The position numbers and the translations under genes were made by a program. A DNA stretch of 64,000 bases from Granulosicoccus sp045106475. GTDB taxonomy: Bacteria; Pseudomonadota; Gammaproteobacteria; Granulosicoccales; Granulosicoccaceae. The notes beneath the pieces were generated by a model. It ran no database searches and had not been told where the DNA came from. It worked only from the letters and a program-made list of their open reading frames with translations. Location: NCBI GenBank assembly GCA_045106475.1, contig JBGCEO010000069.1:1-64000 (forward strand), in the 5' to 3' direction. Below, piece after piece: positions 26,695-36,313 of the stretch (positions within the stretch are counted from its first letter, which is position 1; the number at the start of each line of letters is the position of its first letter).

Positions 26695-27236
26695 TCAGAC
26701 AAACGCATGAAGTAGCCTCGCGATTGCAAACCGAAACTGCCATCACGCTCCACTGCCAACTCGGCTAGCTCATAGTAGACCGAGCGGCTAATCAAGGCTT
26801 GCAAACTATCACGAACCAACACGTAGGGAGAAGGTTCTCCACCAGGTTTGTTGTATTTCACTACGATAGGATGATTTTCGTCTGCAATAACCTGATCACC
26901 CACATTGGTGGTAAACACCAGCGTATCCGCTTCAGGCGCACCATGCCGTTCAAGCAGTACGGCGGTGAAGGGTGCGTCTTCTACAGTAATTTTCAAGCGT
27001 ACCTGTGGCGTCACCAAATAGGTGTGCCCATCATCATCAACTCGCAAGACTGTAGAGAAAAGTTTGACCATGCGCGGACGTTCGATCTTAGAGCCTTGGT
27101 AATACCAATCGCCGTTTCTGGCAATGCGGATATCGATGCTGCGCGTTTCAGACGGCTGCCACGCATTTACAGGCGGTAAAGTTTGCGCAGCTATAGAATC
27201 CATCAACGCCAACAGTTGAGCTTCCGATTCACTCAC
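26691..27236 (-). CDS. DUF1285 domain-containing protein (GTG start)
   Basis: This 181-residue soluble protein fits DUF1285: RNGDWYYQGSKIERPRMVKLFSTVLRVDDDG and HTYLVTPQVRLKITVEDAPF. Function is not known for the family. It starts with GTG and overlaps ccmA by four bases, so it is co-transcribed with the cytochrome c maturation genes. That coupling may be incidental. Confidence 0.85.
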   Translation of the reverse strand: MSESEAQLLALMDSIAAQTLPPVNAWQPSETRSIDIRIARNGDWYYQGSKIERPRMVKLFSTVLRVDDDGHTYLVTPQVRLKITVEDAPFTAVLLERHGAPEADTLVFTTNVGDQVIADENHPIVVKYNKPGGEPSPYVLVRDSLQALISRSVYYELAELAVERDGSFGLQSRGYFMRLSE

Positions 27237-27305
27237 AGCTGTTCTATTAACGTTTGTATCAGCATCGATGATTCCCCGAATTAGTTGTCTGTGGCACTCC
27301 CACTG

Positions 27306-27758
27306 TCACAATTTATCAGAGGATGTCGATGTATCGAAATCAGCCGCAGGCTCACGTATCGGTCGAGGCCTACCCTCGGGACCAATCGCAACAAACGTGA
27401 ACAAACCCTCGGTGACTTGTTCTTCGACAGCGAGGCGACGTCGCCTTACCCAGGTCTCGACACGAACGGTGATAGAAGTATCTCCAATGCTTTCAGTGGC
27501 GCAATAGCAACTCACCTCATCGCCCACGTTGACAGGTTTGTGAAACTTCATGCCAGTCACTGCGACGGTGGCCACCCTGCCTTGCGCCACAAAGAACGCA
27601 TGAGTGCCACCGGCCAAATCCATTTGCGACAAAATCCAGCCGCCAAAAATATCGCCGTTTGGATTGGTATCGGCAGGCATTGCAATCGAGCGCAGAGATG
27701 CAGGCGTCTTATCTTTGTCAATATCCAGAGCTTTATCAGCAGTATTAACGCTATCCAT
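27306..27758 (-). CDS. Acyl-CoA thioesterase, YciA-like hotdog protein
   Basis: This 150-residue protein has the hotdog thioesterase pattern MPADTNPNGDIFGGWILSQMD followed by GRVATVAVTGMKFHKPVNVGDEVSCY. YciA-type enzymes hydrolyse short to medium acyl-CoAs in the cytoplasm. ATG 27758 overlaps the upstream ligase stop by one base (TGATG). It may release the CoA products of the two ligases in this operon, or act as a safety valve for trapped CoA. Confidence 0.9.
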   Translation of the reverse strand: MDSVNTADKALDIDKDKTPASLRSIAMPADTNPNGDIFGGWILSQMDLAGGTHAFFVAQGRVATVAVTGMKFHKPVNVGDEVSCYCATESIGDTSITVRVETWVRRRRLAVEEQVTEGLFTFVAIGPEGRPRPIREPAADFDTSTSSDKL

Positions 27759-29029
27759 CAATCCTGCTCGTAATCACGTTGATCTTCAATAACCAAACCA
27801 TCATTAGGTAACTCGTTAACAATCGTAACCGCGGCGCTTAGATTAGTGGCTCGCTTGAGAGTTTGACTGACTTCCGCCAACCAATCATCAGGGGCTTGTT
27901 CCGTAACCGCCAGATCCAATCTGTTCTGCTTCAAAGTAATACATAACGTCATAACATCGCGGTCTGCATCGCGACCAATCTTTAAGCGCCAGCGTTCGAT
28001 CTCGGGATGTACAACGGGCAGATCGCGTAGCTGAAGCGGATCGACAAACATGCCACGCACCTTGGTTCGTTGATCTGCCCGCCCCATCCATCCTCGTAAC
28101 CGTCTTTGTGTTCTTCCACAGGGGCTTGGTTCGACGATCTCGGCAGATAGGTCGCCCGTTGCGAATCGCAACAGGGGATAATCCGGGTTGAGTCTGGTAA
28201 CAACCACTTCACCCACCTCACCTGGTTTAACCGGTGTGTCAGTGCCGGGGGTAAGTAGCTCTACAATCAAGCCCTCATTGATGAGCATACCCGGATGTAT
28301 GTTCCCGTCGCTATGACTTTCATAGGCAATTACTCCCAGATCAGCAGTCGCGTAGCATTGCTGTACATGAATACCTTGCGCTGTATAGCGCTCTCTCATT
28401 GCTGGAAATAAAGCGCCTCCTGACACTAATGCCCGTTCTATCGACTTCAGTGGCTGATCTTCAGCTTCTGCGTGATCCAGTAGCACCTGCAAATAGTCGG
28501 GCGTTCCGATGAATGCTTTGGGTTGAAGCTGGCGAATCGCCTGAACCTGGCTTTCGGTGTTACCTACACCTGCAGGAAATACAACACAGCCCAGGGACCT
28601 TGCACCCTCATCCAGAATAAATCCACCGGGGGTTAAATGATAAGAAAATGCGTTGTGAACACGATCACCATGTCTGATGCCAGCAGCATGCAAGGCTCGC
28701 GCGGATTGCCACGGATCGGCACCGCTGACCTGCGGCTCCCAAACCGGCCCCGGGGACATGAACAGGCGCGAGCCCGCCAGCGCGCTCTCTCGTACAAAGT
28801 CTCCAAACGGGGGATTTGCCTGCTGAGCAGCCATCAAATCTGCCTTGCGAAGGACAGGTAACTTGGCCAGTGAAGCTCGATCGTTAACAGTGGTAATCGA
28901 TGAGCCTTCAAGCTGTCGTGACAAGCCTTTGCAACTCTCAGCATACTCTTGCAAACGTTCAGAAAATCTGGAGAACAAAGCAGCTTCGCGCCGATCATCC
29001 GGCTGCGTATCGAGTTCATCAAACATCAT
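27758..29029 (-). CDS. Phenylacetate-CoA ligase-like acyl-CoA synthetase
   Basis: This 423-residue protein belongs to the PaaK-like part of the AMP-forming ligase superfamily: LPVLRKADLMAAQ early on, NAFSYHLTPGGFILDEGARSLG, the QCYATADLGVIAYES region in place of the usual YGxTE, and an AMP-binding C domain (TGDLSAEIVE, GRADQRTKVRGMFV). It should activate a carboxylic acid with ATP and CoA. The classical glycine/threonine-rich P-loop is weak, as in many PaaK relatives. Clustering with a LIV-type importer suggests an aromatic or branched acid from outside. Confidence 0.85.
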   Translation of the reverse strand: MMFDELDTQPDDRREAALFSRFSERLQEYAESCKGLSRQLEGSSITTVNDRASLAKLPVLRKADLMAAQQANPPFGDFVRESALAGSRLFMSPGPVWEPQVSGADPWQSARALHAAGIRHGDRVHNAFSYHLTPGGFILDEGARSLGCVVFPAGVGNTESQVQAIRQLQPKAFIGTPDYLQVLLDHAEAEDQPLKSIERALVSGGALFPAMRERYTAQGIHVQQCYATADLGVIAYESHSDGNIHPGMLINEGLIVELLTPGTDTPVKPGEVGEVVVTRLNPDYPLLRFATGDLSAEIVEPSPCGRTQRRLRGWMGRADQRTKVRGMFVDPLQLRDLPVVHPEIERWRLKIGRDADRDVMTLCITLKQNRLDLAVTEQAPDDWLAEVSQTLKRATNLSAAVTIVNELPNDGLVIEDQRDYEQD

Positions 29030-29097
29030 TGGGCAGCCATTTTGTGAACCATAGAATAATCAATCTCACGTCGGGTGTTCAAGTCACTCAGGCACAC

Positions 29098-29934
29098 CTA
29101 TGCCAGCCAGCGTTTGCGACGCTTGTAGTGCTTTACATCCTTAAAACTTCGACGCCCTTCGCCACCGGTACCGAGGTAGAATTCCTTGACATCAGCGTTT
29201 TGGCGCAAGGCATCGCCGCTGCCATCGAGCACCACACGGCCAGATTCAAGTATGTAGCCGTAGGTTGCATATTTTAACGCGATATTTGTATTTTGTTCTG
29301 CGAGCAAGAACGATACACCCGTATCAACATTCAATTGCTTGACGATATCGAAGATTTCTTCAACCAACTGAGGCGCTAAGCCCATGGATGGCTCGTCCAA
29401 CAAAATCATGGTTGGTCGTGACATCAATGCACGTCCAATTGCACACATCTGCTGTTCACCACCGGATGTATAGCCAGCTTGAGAGCCACGACGCTCTCGC
29501 AAGCGAGGAAAGTAGTGGTAGACCATCTCAAGATCTTTCTTTATCGCAGCCTTGCCATCCTTTCTAGTGAACGCACCAGTTAATAGATTTTCTTCAATGC
29601 TCAAGTGTCCAAAGCAATGTCGGCCTTCCATAACCTGTATGCAACCGCGTTTGACTAACTCACTAGGCGACAAAGACTGAACCTGCTCGCCTTTGAATTC
29701 GATGGAACCTTTGGTTACATCACCTCGCTCAGCCTGCAACAAGTTTGAGATCGCTTTGAGCGTGGTTGTTTTACCAGCACCATTAGCACCAAGTATTGCA
29801 ACAATCCCACCCTTTGGCACATTCAGGGACACACCTTTGAGCACCAAAATAACGTGGTCGTATATGACCTCGATATTGTTTACGCTCAATACAATTTCTG
29901 CAGTGTCAGTTGAGTCTGAAGCGTCGATATCCAT
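29098..29934 (-). CDS. LIV-type ABC importer ATPase (LivF-like)
   Basis: This 278-residue ABC ATPase has Walker A LGANGAGKTT, signature SGGEQQM, Walker B MILLDEPSMGLAP and LLAEQNTNIAL, matching LivF. It has a basic C-terminal extension (KDVKHYKRRKRWLA) seen in members linked with acyl-CoA ligases. ATG 29934 was preferred to 29988 because the family starts near residue 15 of this shorter form. It energises uptake together with the LivG-like protein. Confidence 0.9.
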   Translation of the reverse strand: MDIDASDSTDTAEIVLSVNNIEVIYDHVILVLKGVSLNVPKGGIVAILGANGAGKTTTLKAISNLLQAERGDVTKGSIEFKGEQVQSLSPSELVKRGCIQVMEGRHCFGHLSIEENLLTGAFTRKDGKAAIKKDLEMVYHYFPRLRERRGSQAGYTSGGEQQMCAIGRALMSRPTMILLDEPSMGLAPQLVEEIFDIVKQLNVDTGVSFLLAEQNTNIALKYATYGYILESGRVVLDGSGDALRQNADVKEFYLGTGGEGRRSFKDVKHYKRRKRWLA

Positions 29935-30041
29935 GTTCTCAGTTGGGATGCTTTCGCAGCAGATGCCAGGGCTACAATGCCCTGCCATCTGCCAGCTTTC
30001 AGCTTTTGCCTTTTATACTTTTACAATCGCTGACACTTACA

Positions 30042-31343
30042 CTAGCCGCAAGTCTGACTCTGCCAATCCGGCTTGTCAGACACATAGGCGTCAGCAGCTT
30101 CTTCTAGCATTGGTCGAACGATATCGTTCATAGGCGGTATCAAATCAGAGATCTTATCCCAGGCAGCACCGTTCCATTGCTGAATGAAAACCGCACCACC
30201 ACCCTCATGATCCTCGCAAGATCCCTGAACAGCACCAGTAAAGTTAGGCAGACCCAGCTCAACCAGACGTTCAGCCGACAGGTTTATCGCCTCTAGACCA
30301 TCTCTCATGTCCGCACCGGTAATGACCGATTTACCAGACATAGCCTGCGCTTCGCGAATGGCTTCTGCCAGGACGACGGCGTTGAACATGCCGCGGTTGT
30401 AAAGCACGCTGCCAACATCCTCTCTTGCAGCGACCTTACTCATGCCCTTGTCCACAACGTGGGTGAGCATATCCTGCACTGCAGGGAAGTCTTGGCCGAT
30501 ACCGGAAAAGTTAGCAGCTAGATAGCCTTTGCCTGCTTCACCCACCGGCTTCAAATCATTTTCAGAACCTGCCCACCAGTTGCCAATGAACTTATCCAAT
30601 GGGAAGCGAATCTTTGCAGCTTCCTTGATGGCAGTGGGATTCATAGCACCCCAGCCCCACATGATCATCCAGTCAGGACGTTCTTTACGAACATTCAACC
30701 ATTGTGATGATTGGTTCTGCATCTCTTTCACACCGACCGGAAACTTAGCTACCGTAAATCCCATAGACTCTGCCAGTTGATCCAGCAACGGTATAGGCTC
30801 CTTGCCATAACCAGCATCCAGATAGATGTAGCCGATTTTCTTGCCTTCTATACCACCCTGTGAATCGATGTAGGTAAGGATGGAGGACAATTGATTCCAG
30901 TAAGACGCAGGATAGACAAATGTCCACGGGAAATTTTCCCCGTCTGCAGCTGCAGACAGTCCATAACCCATTGAGAAAACCGGTATTTGATCTACCGGTG
31001 CTTTGGGAATGAGAGCCAATGTGATGCCCGTTGAAAGCGGGCTATAAGCCAGTGCCTTGTTACCCTTGGTAGATTCGTAACACTCGACGCCCTTTTGCGT
31101 GTTGTAGGCGGTTTCGCATTCATCAACCACGATCTTTACACCGTTGATACCACCATCGCGCTCATTGAGCATATTAAAGTAGTCAGCATATCCGTCAGCG
31201 AATGGCGTACCACCACCGGCAAACGGTCCGGTGCGGTAAGTCATCGATGGCATGTACATGCTGTCCTGAGCTTGTGCAACCGGCAGCCAGCAGGATGCTG
31301 CCACTACGCCTGCTGCTAAGGTCAGCATTGTTTTATTGGTCAT
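30042..31343 (-). CDS. LIV-type ABC importer periplasmic substrate-binding protein
   Basis: This 433-residue protein starts with a Sec signal peptide (MTNKTMLTLAAGVVAASCWL, cleavage after AQA) preceded by a strong ribosome-binding site (AGAGGAG, eight bases upstream). The mature part has a periplasmic-binding-protein type 1 fold (GGINGVKIVVDECETAYNTQKGVEC, AYSPLSTGITLALIPKAPVD). This subgroup accompanies acyl-CoA ligases and probably binds a carboxylate or amide rather than leucine. The frame is open upstream of the ATG, but that stretch has no signal peptide. Confidence 0.92.
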   Translation of the reverse strand: MTNKTMLTLAAGVVAASCWLPVAQAQDSMYMPSMTYRTGPFAGGGTPFADGYADYFNMLNERDGGINGVKIVVDECETAYNTQKGVECYESTKGNKALAYSPLSTGITLALIPKAPVDQIPVFSMGYGLSAAADGENFPWTFVYPASYWNQLSSILTYIDSQGGIEGKKIGYIYLDAGYGKEPIPLLDQLAESMGFTVAKFPVGVKEMQNQSSQWLNVRKERPDWMIMWGWGAMNPTAIKEAAKIRFPLDKFIGNWWAGSENDLKPVGEAGKGYLAANFSGIGQDFPAVQDMLTHVVDKGMSKVAAREDVGSVLYNRGMFNAVVLAEAIREAQAMSGKSVITGADMRDGLEAINLSAERLVELGLPNFTGAVQGSCEDHEGGGAVFIQQWNGAAWDKISDLIPPMNDIVRPMLEEAADAYVSDKPDWQSQTCG

Positions 31344-31395
31344 AAAATTTCTCCTCTTTTGGTCTTGTTGTAATTTTGCAATTGTCGATCTTGAT

Positions 31396-32481
31396 CTAGC
31401 TACTTGCGTAAGGAAACGGCCATGTGCGCAGTTTTTCCTTGCCAATCTGCCAAAGCCGCGCCAGGCCATGTGGTTCTACTATCAAAAAGAAAATAATCAA
31501 CACGCCTATAACGATGTTGGCAATGTGCTCAGTGGTAGCCGCAAGTATGTCAATGCCCAGCATCGGGGGAACCCCGCGAAGTACTATTGGCAACACCCAG
31601 ATAAACGCCGCTCCTAAAAAACAACCTAGTAACGAACCCATCCCACCGATAATTACCATGAACAGAACAAGAAAGGAATGGTTAATGTCGAAAGCCTCAA
31701 CTTCTGCTGAACCAAGCCACATAAATACCATTAAGGCACCAGCAACACCGCAGTAGTAGCTGGAAAACGCAAATGCAGAGAGCTTTGCTCTCAGTGGCCT
31801 GATTCCCATTAGTTCAGCAGCAATGTCCATATCGCGAATCATCATCCAGCTACGCCCGATCCGGCCCCGCAAAACGTTTGCAGCAACCAGAGTCAGAACA
31901 ACCACAATCGTGAGTATGACCAGATAACGCACGGTGGGGGTCGCCGAGGCTCCGGTTATGGCGATATCCAGAAATTTTCGCTGCGGTACTTCGATCGCAC
32001 CTGAATCGTTATAGTTGTAGAGCCAGGCAATTCTAATAAAACACCACTCAAGAAAGAACTGGGCTGCAAGCGTCGTGATTGCAAGATATAGCCCCTTGAT
32101 TCGAAGGCTTGGCAATCCGAAAAACACACCGATCAATGCAGAAAAGACCCCGGAAATTAAGATCATAAAAATGATGTTCACATCCGGGAACAGCGATGTT
32201 AGCTTGTAGCAGGAGTATGCGCCCACTCCCATAAACGCCCCGGTACCCAAGGATAGTTGGCCCGCATAACCGGTCAGAATATTGAGACCAATAGCTGCCA
32301 GCGAAAATACGAGCAATGGGATCATGACTGATCCGATAAAGAAATCACTGGCCACCAAGGGTATAACCAAAAAGCTCACCAGCAAGATTATGAACAGACC
32401 AATTCTGTCTTGCAAAATCGGCAGTAGACCTTGATCTGCGGCGTAACTTGTTTTGAACTGACCGGCTTCACGATAAAACAT
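31396..32481 (-). CDS. LIV-type ABC importer permease (LivM-like)
   Basis: This 361-residue membrane protein has the LivM pattern: IGLNILTGYAGQLSLGTGAFMGVGAY and LRIKGLYLAITTLAAQFF, with nine or so spans. ATG 32481 has a good ribosome-binding site (GGAGAGG) and was preferred to an upstream ATG at 32508. It pairs with the LivH-like permease. Confidence 0.92.
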   Translation of the reverse strand: MFYREAGQFKTSYAADQGLLPILQDRIGLFIILLVSFLVIPLVASDFFIGSVMIPLLVFSLAAIGLNILTGYAGQLSLGTGAFMGVGAYSCYKLTSLFPDVNIIFMILISGVFSALIGVFFGLPSLRIKGLYLAITTLAAQFFLEWCFIRIAWLYNYNDSGAIEVPQRKFLDIAITGASATPTVRYLVILTIVVVLTLVAANVLRGRIGRSWMMIRDMDIAAELMGIRPLRAKLSAFAFSSYYCGVAGALMVFMWLGSAEVEAFDINHSFLVLFMVIIGGMGSLLGCFLGAAFIWVLPIVLRGVPPMLGIDILAATTEHIANIVIGVLIIFFLIVEPHGLARLWQIGKEKLRTWPFPYASS

Positions 32482-32534
32482 GTTGCCCTCTCCTTGTAAG
32501 CGCAACATTCAATGAACTAAACAGATACATCGAT

Positions 32535-33491
32535 CTACACCCTTTCAATGATACGTTCGCCGAAAAGACCCTGCGGACGAAACAGCAGGAATATGAGTGC
32601 AAGCACATAAGCAAACCAGGCCTCCACGCCACTGCCAAACAGAGCTCCCCAATAAACTTCGAAAAGTTTTTCGCCTATGCCAATAACCAGGCCACCGACA
32701 ATAGCTCCCGGGATAGATGTAAATCCGCCGAGAATAAGCACAGCAAGCGCTTTAAGAGCAATGATCTCCAGAGCAAACGATACTTCAGAACGAGCGCCCC
32801 ACATGATGCCGGTAACCAGCGCAACAATACCCGAAGCGAACCATACAATTGCCCAGATCTGGTGCAAAGAAATCCCAACCGACAAAGCCGCCTGGTGATC
32901 ATCGGCAACTGCTCGCAATGCACGGCCAATCCTCGTTTTAGAAAAGAACACTGCCAAAGCGATTACCATCAGTAGTGCAATAACGGCCGCGGCAATATCT
33001 ATATGCTGGAAGATCACCAGACCACCAAACACTTCCCAGTCGGTAGAGCCTGTAGGCAAGCCCAGTTGTTCGGTAATCATGGGTTTTGGCTCGCCACCAA
33101 ATACCAATTCACCCACGCCCTTTAGTACAAGTGTTAGACCAATGGTCGCCATCAGTAGTATGGCATCGTGTTGATTGACCAGTTTTCTTAAAACAAATTT
33201 TTCAATACCGATGGCAAGCACCGCCATAATCCCCAATGCCAGGACCACAGCCAGCCAGGCGGGTACGCCCATACCATATAAACTCACCAATGCCAGTGCG
33301 GCAAACACCACCATAATGCCCTGGGCAAAATTGAATACTCCTGATGCCTTGTATATCAGCACAAAGCCTAAGGCAATCAGCGAGTACAAGACCCCTGCGA
33401 CGAAGCCTTCCCATACAACCTGGAGAAGAAAATCAGGGTATGCACCCATTTCGATAAAGGGTGCAATTACTATCGAATGAAGCAACTCCAT
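32535..33491 (-). CDS. LIV-type ABC importer permease (LivH-like)
   Basis: This 318-residue membrane protein has the LivH pattern GVLYSLIALGFVLIYKASGVFNFAQG near the N-terminus and GRALRAVADDHQAALSVGI in the cytoplasmic loop. Start overlaps the livG-like stop (TGATG). Confidence 0.92.
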   Translation of the reverse strand: MELLHSIVIAPFIEMGAYPDFLLQVVWEGFVAGVLYSLIALGFVLIYKASGVFNFAQGIMVVFAALALVSLYGMGVPAWLAVVLALGIMAVLAIGIEKFVLRKLVNQHDAILLMATIGLTLVLKGVGELVFGGEPKPMITEQLGLPTGSTDWEVFGGLVIFQHIDIAAAVIALLMVIALAVFFSKTRIGRALRAVADDHQAALSVGISLHQIWAIVWFASGIVALVTGIMWGARSEVSFALEIIALKALAVLILGGFTSIPGAIVGGLVIGIGEKLFEVYWGALFGSGVEAWFAYVLALIFLLFRPQGLFGERIIERV

Positions 33492-34351
33492 CAGTGAGCC
33501 ACTCCAAGATAGGCATCGATGACATTCTGGTTTGCCTGTACTTCTAACGGCGTACCGTCTGCGATTTTCTTGCCGTAGTCGAGTACGACCACTCTGTCGG
33601 CAAGATCCATCACAACACCCATATCATGTTCAATCAAGGCGATAGTGGTCCCAAACTCAGTATTGAGATCGATAATGAAGCGACTCATGTCCTCTTTCTC
33701 TTCCAGATTCATTCCTGCCATTGGTTCATCAAGCAGAAGAAGATCCGGCTCCATAGCCATGGCACGTCCCAGCTCCACACGCTTTTGTAAACCATACGGA
33801 AGCTTGCCGACCGCCTGTTTTCTAATATGCGCAATTTCGAGAAAATCGATAATTTCCTCCACCCGCTTACGATGCCTAATTTCCTCGTTGCGTGCCGGGC
33901 CTACATGCAATACCTGCCAAAGGAAACCACTGTGCATCTTTAGTGAACGACCAGACATGATGTTGTCCAGCGTGCTCATACCCTTAAATAAAGCAACATT
34001 CTGGAACGTTCGAGCAATGCCCGATGCAGCTGCCTGGTAGGGCTTCATTCGGCGACGCTTCTTACCTCTAAAGCTGATAACACCCTCTTGCGGATGATAG
34101 AAGCCGTTTATCACGTTGAGCATAGAGGTTTTACCCGCCCCGTTGGGACCGATGATGGCCCGCACTTCTCCACTCATTATGTTGAAAGAAATGTCGGTAA
34201 TCGCCTTGACGCCACCAAATGACAAGGACACATTCTCTACACTTAAAAGTTCTTCTTTATCAACCAATGCAGCCGGCGTGTTTTGCGCGCTCGAACCCCA
34301 TTCCTGATCACCACTTAAGGGCTGTTGTGCCTCTTCGCTTTGCACAGACAT
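33491..34351 (-). CDS. LIV-type ABC importer ATPase (LivG-like)
   Basis: This 286-residue ABC ATPase has Walker A GPNGAGKTS, the LivG-type IARTFQNVALFKGM, signature-region LPYGLQKRVELGRAM and Walker B LLLLDEPMAGMN. A 35-residue acidic N-terminal extension precedes the domain. Start overlaps the upstream ligase stop by one base. Confidence 0.92.
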   Translation of the reverse strand: MSVQSEEAQQPLSGDQEWGSSAQNTPAALVDKEELLSVENVSLSFGGVKAITDISFNIMSGEVRAIIGPNGAGKTSMLNVINGFYHPQEGVISFRGKKRRRMKPYQAAASGIARTFQNVALFKGMSTLDNIMSGRSLKMHSGFLWQVLHVGPARNEEIRHRKRVEEIIDFLEIAHIRKQAVGKLPYGLQKRVELGRAMAMEPDLLLLDEPMAGMNLEEKEDMSRFIIDLNTEFGTTIALIEHDMGVVMDLADRVVVLDYGKKIADGTPLEVQANQNVIDAYLGVAH

Positions 34352-36300
34352 CAGGATGCAATTCTCATCGGTTCGGAATCCTCCAGCGTGCGGATCGTCA
34401 CATCTGCATCAATAGTGCCCTTTCGCCCATCCTCAAAAACAACGGTCGTCGAAACAAACTGAGATTCTTTGTCGGAGTAAAGCGCTTCAATCAGCGGCTC
34501 ATAGCGTTCATTGATGAATTTACGCCTTACTTTCTGAGTGCGAGTAAGCTCACCATCGTCAGCATCAAGTTCTTTATGCAGTATTAAAAAACGCTTGATA
34601 CAGGCGCCTGCCACTCGAGGCTCGGCCCTGAGGTCTTCGTTGACCTGCTCAATGTGAGACTGGATCATGTCGTAAACTGCAGGGTGATCGGCCAGCTCCT
34701 GGTAAGAGGCATAAACGATATTGTTTCTTTCAGCCCAGTTGGAGACAGCAGTAAGGTCGATATTGACAAACGCGGCAACATAATCACGCTGATCACCAAA
34801 TGCCACGACCTCCTTGATGTTTGCGAAAAACTTTAGCTTGTTTTCAATGTACTTTGGCGGAAACAAACTGCCATCGTTCAGTTTACCTACGTCCTTGGCC
34901 CTATCGATAATTCGCAGATGTCCTTTATCATCTATAAACCCTGCATCGCCAGTTAGAACCCAACCATCCTCAGTTTTAGTGGACGCGGTCGCTTCGGCAT
35001 TTTGATAGTAGCCAATAAAAACCCCTGGCGAGCGATACAACACCTCTCCATTGTCAGCGATACGCAACTCGACCCCAGGCGATGGAGTACCGACCGTGTC
35101 AGCATCGATTTGTCCATCAGGCTGCGCCGTGATGTATACACTGGCTTCAGTCTGACCATACAGCTGCTTTAAATTTATACCGAGAGAACGATAGAATCGA
35201 AAGATGTCAGGCCCGATGGCTTCTCCTGCCGTATAGGCAACACGTACTTTTGACATGCCTAGTCTGTTTTTCAACGGACCATAAACAAACCAATCACCCA
35301 ACAGGTAGTGCAGGCGCGCAAGTGGCGAGATTTTCTCCTTATTTAAAACTGCCTCGCCGTGCCTGCTTGCGACTTTGATGAAATGGTCAAACATCGCTTT
35401 TTTAGGTGCGCTTGCATCTTCCATCGCTACTCTGATTGTTGTGAGCAGGGTTTCGAATACACGCGGTGGCGCAAAGAAGTAAGTGGGGGCGATCTCACGC
35501 CGATCGGCCGTTATGGTATCCAGACTTTCAGGACAACACACGCAGTACCCGGCAGTCAGAGATTGTCCATAACTAAACACATGATCACCCACCCACGCCA
35601 GTGGCAGATAGGCAATCGTTTCTTCATCAACACTCAGATTGTCAAATTCATTAGCATTTATCGAGGTGATAATAAGATTGTTATGGGAAAGCATGACACC
35701 TTTAGGCTTTCCTGTCGTACCCGATGTGTACAACATGACACAGAGATCGTCACTGACTAGTTCATCAATACCCATACGCCATTGCACAGAGCGATTCATA
35801 TCTCGCTCAAGCGCTTGACGACCGAGCTGTTGAACATGGTCAATAGACTGTATAAATTCGGAATCGTAGTCTCGCAGGCCACGATCTTCATCAAATATGA
35901 GTTGATCCAGATTGGGTAGCTGGTCTTTGACCGAGATGACCTTGTCGATTTGCTCCTGATCCTGGCAAACGGCGAAGCGCACGCCGGCGTGTTCTAAAAC
36001 GAACACCATTTCTTCAGCCACTGAATCAGAATACATGGGTACCGGAATGGCTCCGATCGATTGGATCGCTGAGAAAGACCAATAGAGCTTAGGCCGGTTA
36101 GCGCCGATAAGAGCAACCTTGTCACCGGGCTTGAGGCCTAGCTCAACCAGGCCCAAAGCGTAATTCTGAACTTCAGTGCAAACACCTGCCCATGTCCATT
36201 CACGCCAGATGCCCAGATCCTTGTGCCTCATCGCTATGCGATTGGCATACTGTTCGGCATTGCGTAAGAGATAGTGAGGAAGACTTGGCAGAGTTTGCAT
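34351..36300 (-). CDS. Long-chain-type AMP-dependent acyl-CoA synthetase
   Basis: This 649-residue protein has the ATP-binding motif LYTSGTTGKPKG, the adenylate-forming motif KQLYGQTEA, and the hinge/A8 region VLTGDAGFIDDKGHLRIIDRAKDVGKLNDG, typical of the long-chain acyl-CoA synthetase (FadD15-like) branch. ATG 36300 was chosen because it lies 13 bp after the serS stop and matches the family start (LPHYLLRNAEQYANRIAMR). It is the first gene of the LIV-ligase operon and could trap the imported acid as a CoA ester. Confidence 0.9.
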   Translation of the reverse strand: MQTLPSLPHYLLRNAEQYANRIAMRHKDLGIWREWTWAGVCTEVQNYALGLVELGLKPGDKVALIGANRPKLYWSFSAIQSIGAIPVPMYSDSVAEEMVFVLEHAGVRFAVCQDQEQIDKVISVKDQLPNLDQLIFDEDRGLRDYDSEFIQSIDHVQQLGRQALERDMNRSVQWRMGIDELVSDDLCVMLYTSGTTGKPKGVMLSHNNLIITSINANEFDNLSVDEETIAYLPLAWVGDHVFSYGQSLTAGYCVCCPESLDTITADRREIAPTYFFAPPRVFETLLTTIRVAMEDASAPKKAMFDHFIKVASRHGEAVLNKEKISPLARLHYLLGDWFVYGPLKNRLGMSKVRVAYTAGEAIGPDIFRFYRSLGINLKQLYGQTEASVYITAQPDGQIDADTVGTPSPGVELRIADNGEVLYRSPGVFIGYYQNAEATASTKTEDGWVLTGDAGFIDDKGHLRIIDRAKDVGKLNDGSLFPPKYIENKLKFFANIKEVVAFGDQRDYVAAFVNIDLTAVSNWAERNNIVYASYQELADHPAVYDMIQSHIEQVNEDLRAEPRVAGACIKRFLILHKELDADDGELTRTQKVRRKFINERYEPLIEALYSDKESQFVSTTVVFEDGRKGTIDADVTIRTLEDSEPMRIAS

Positions 36301-36313
36301 AGCTCGAAGGGCT

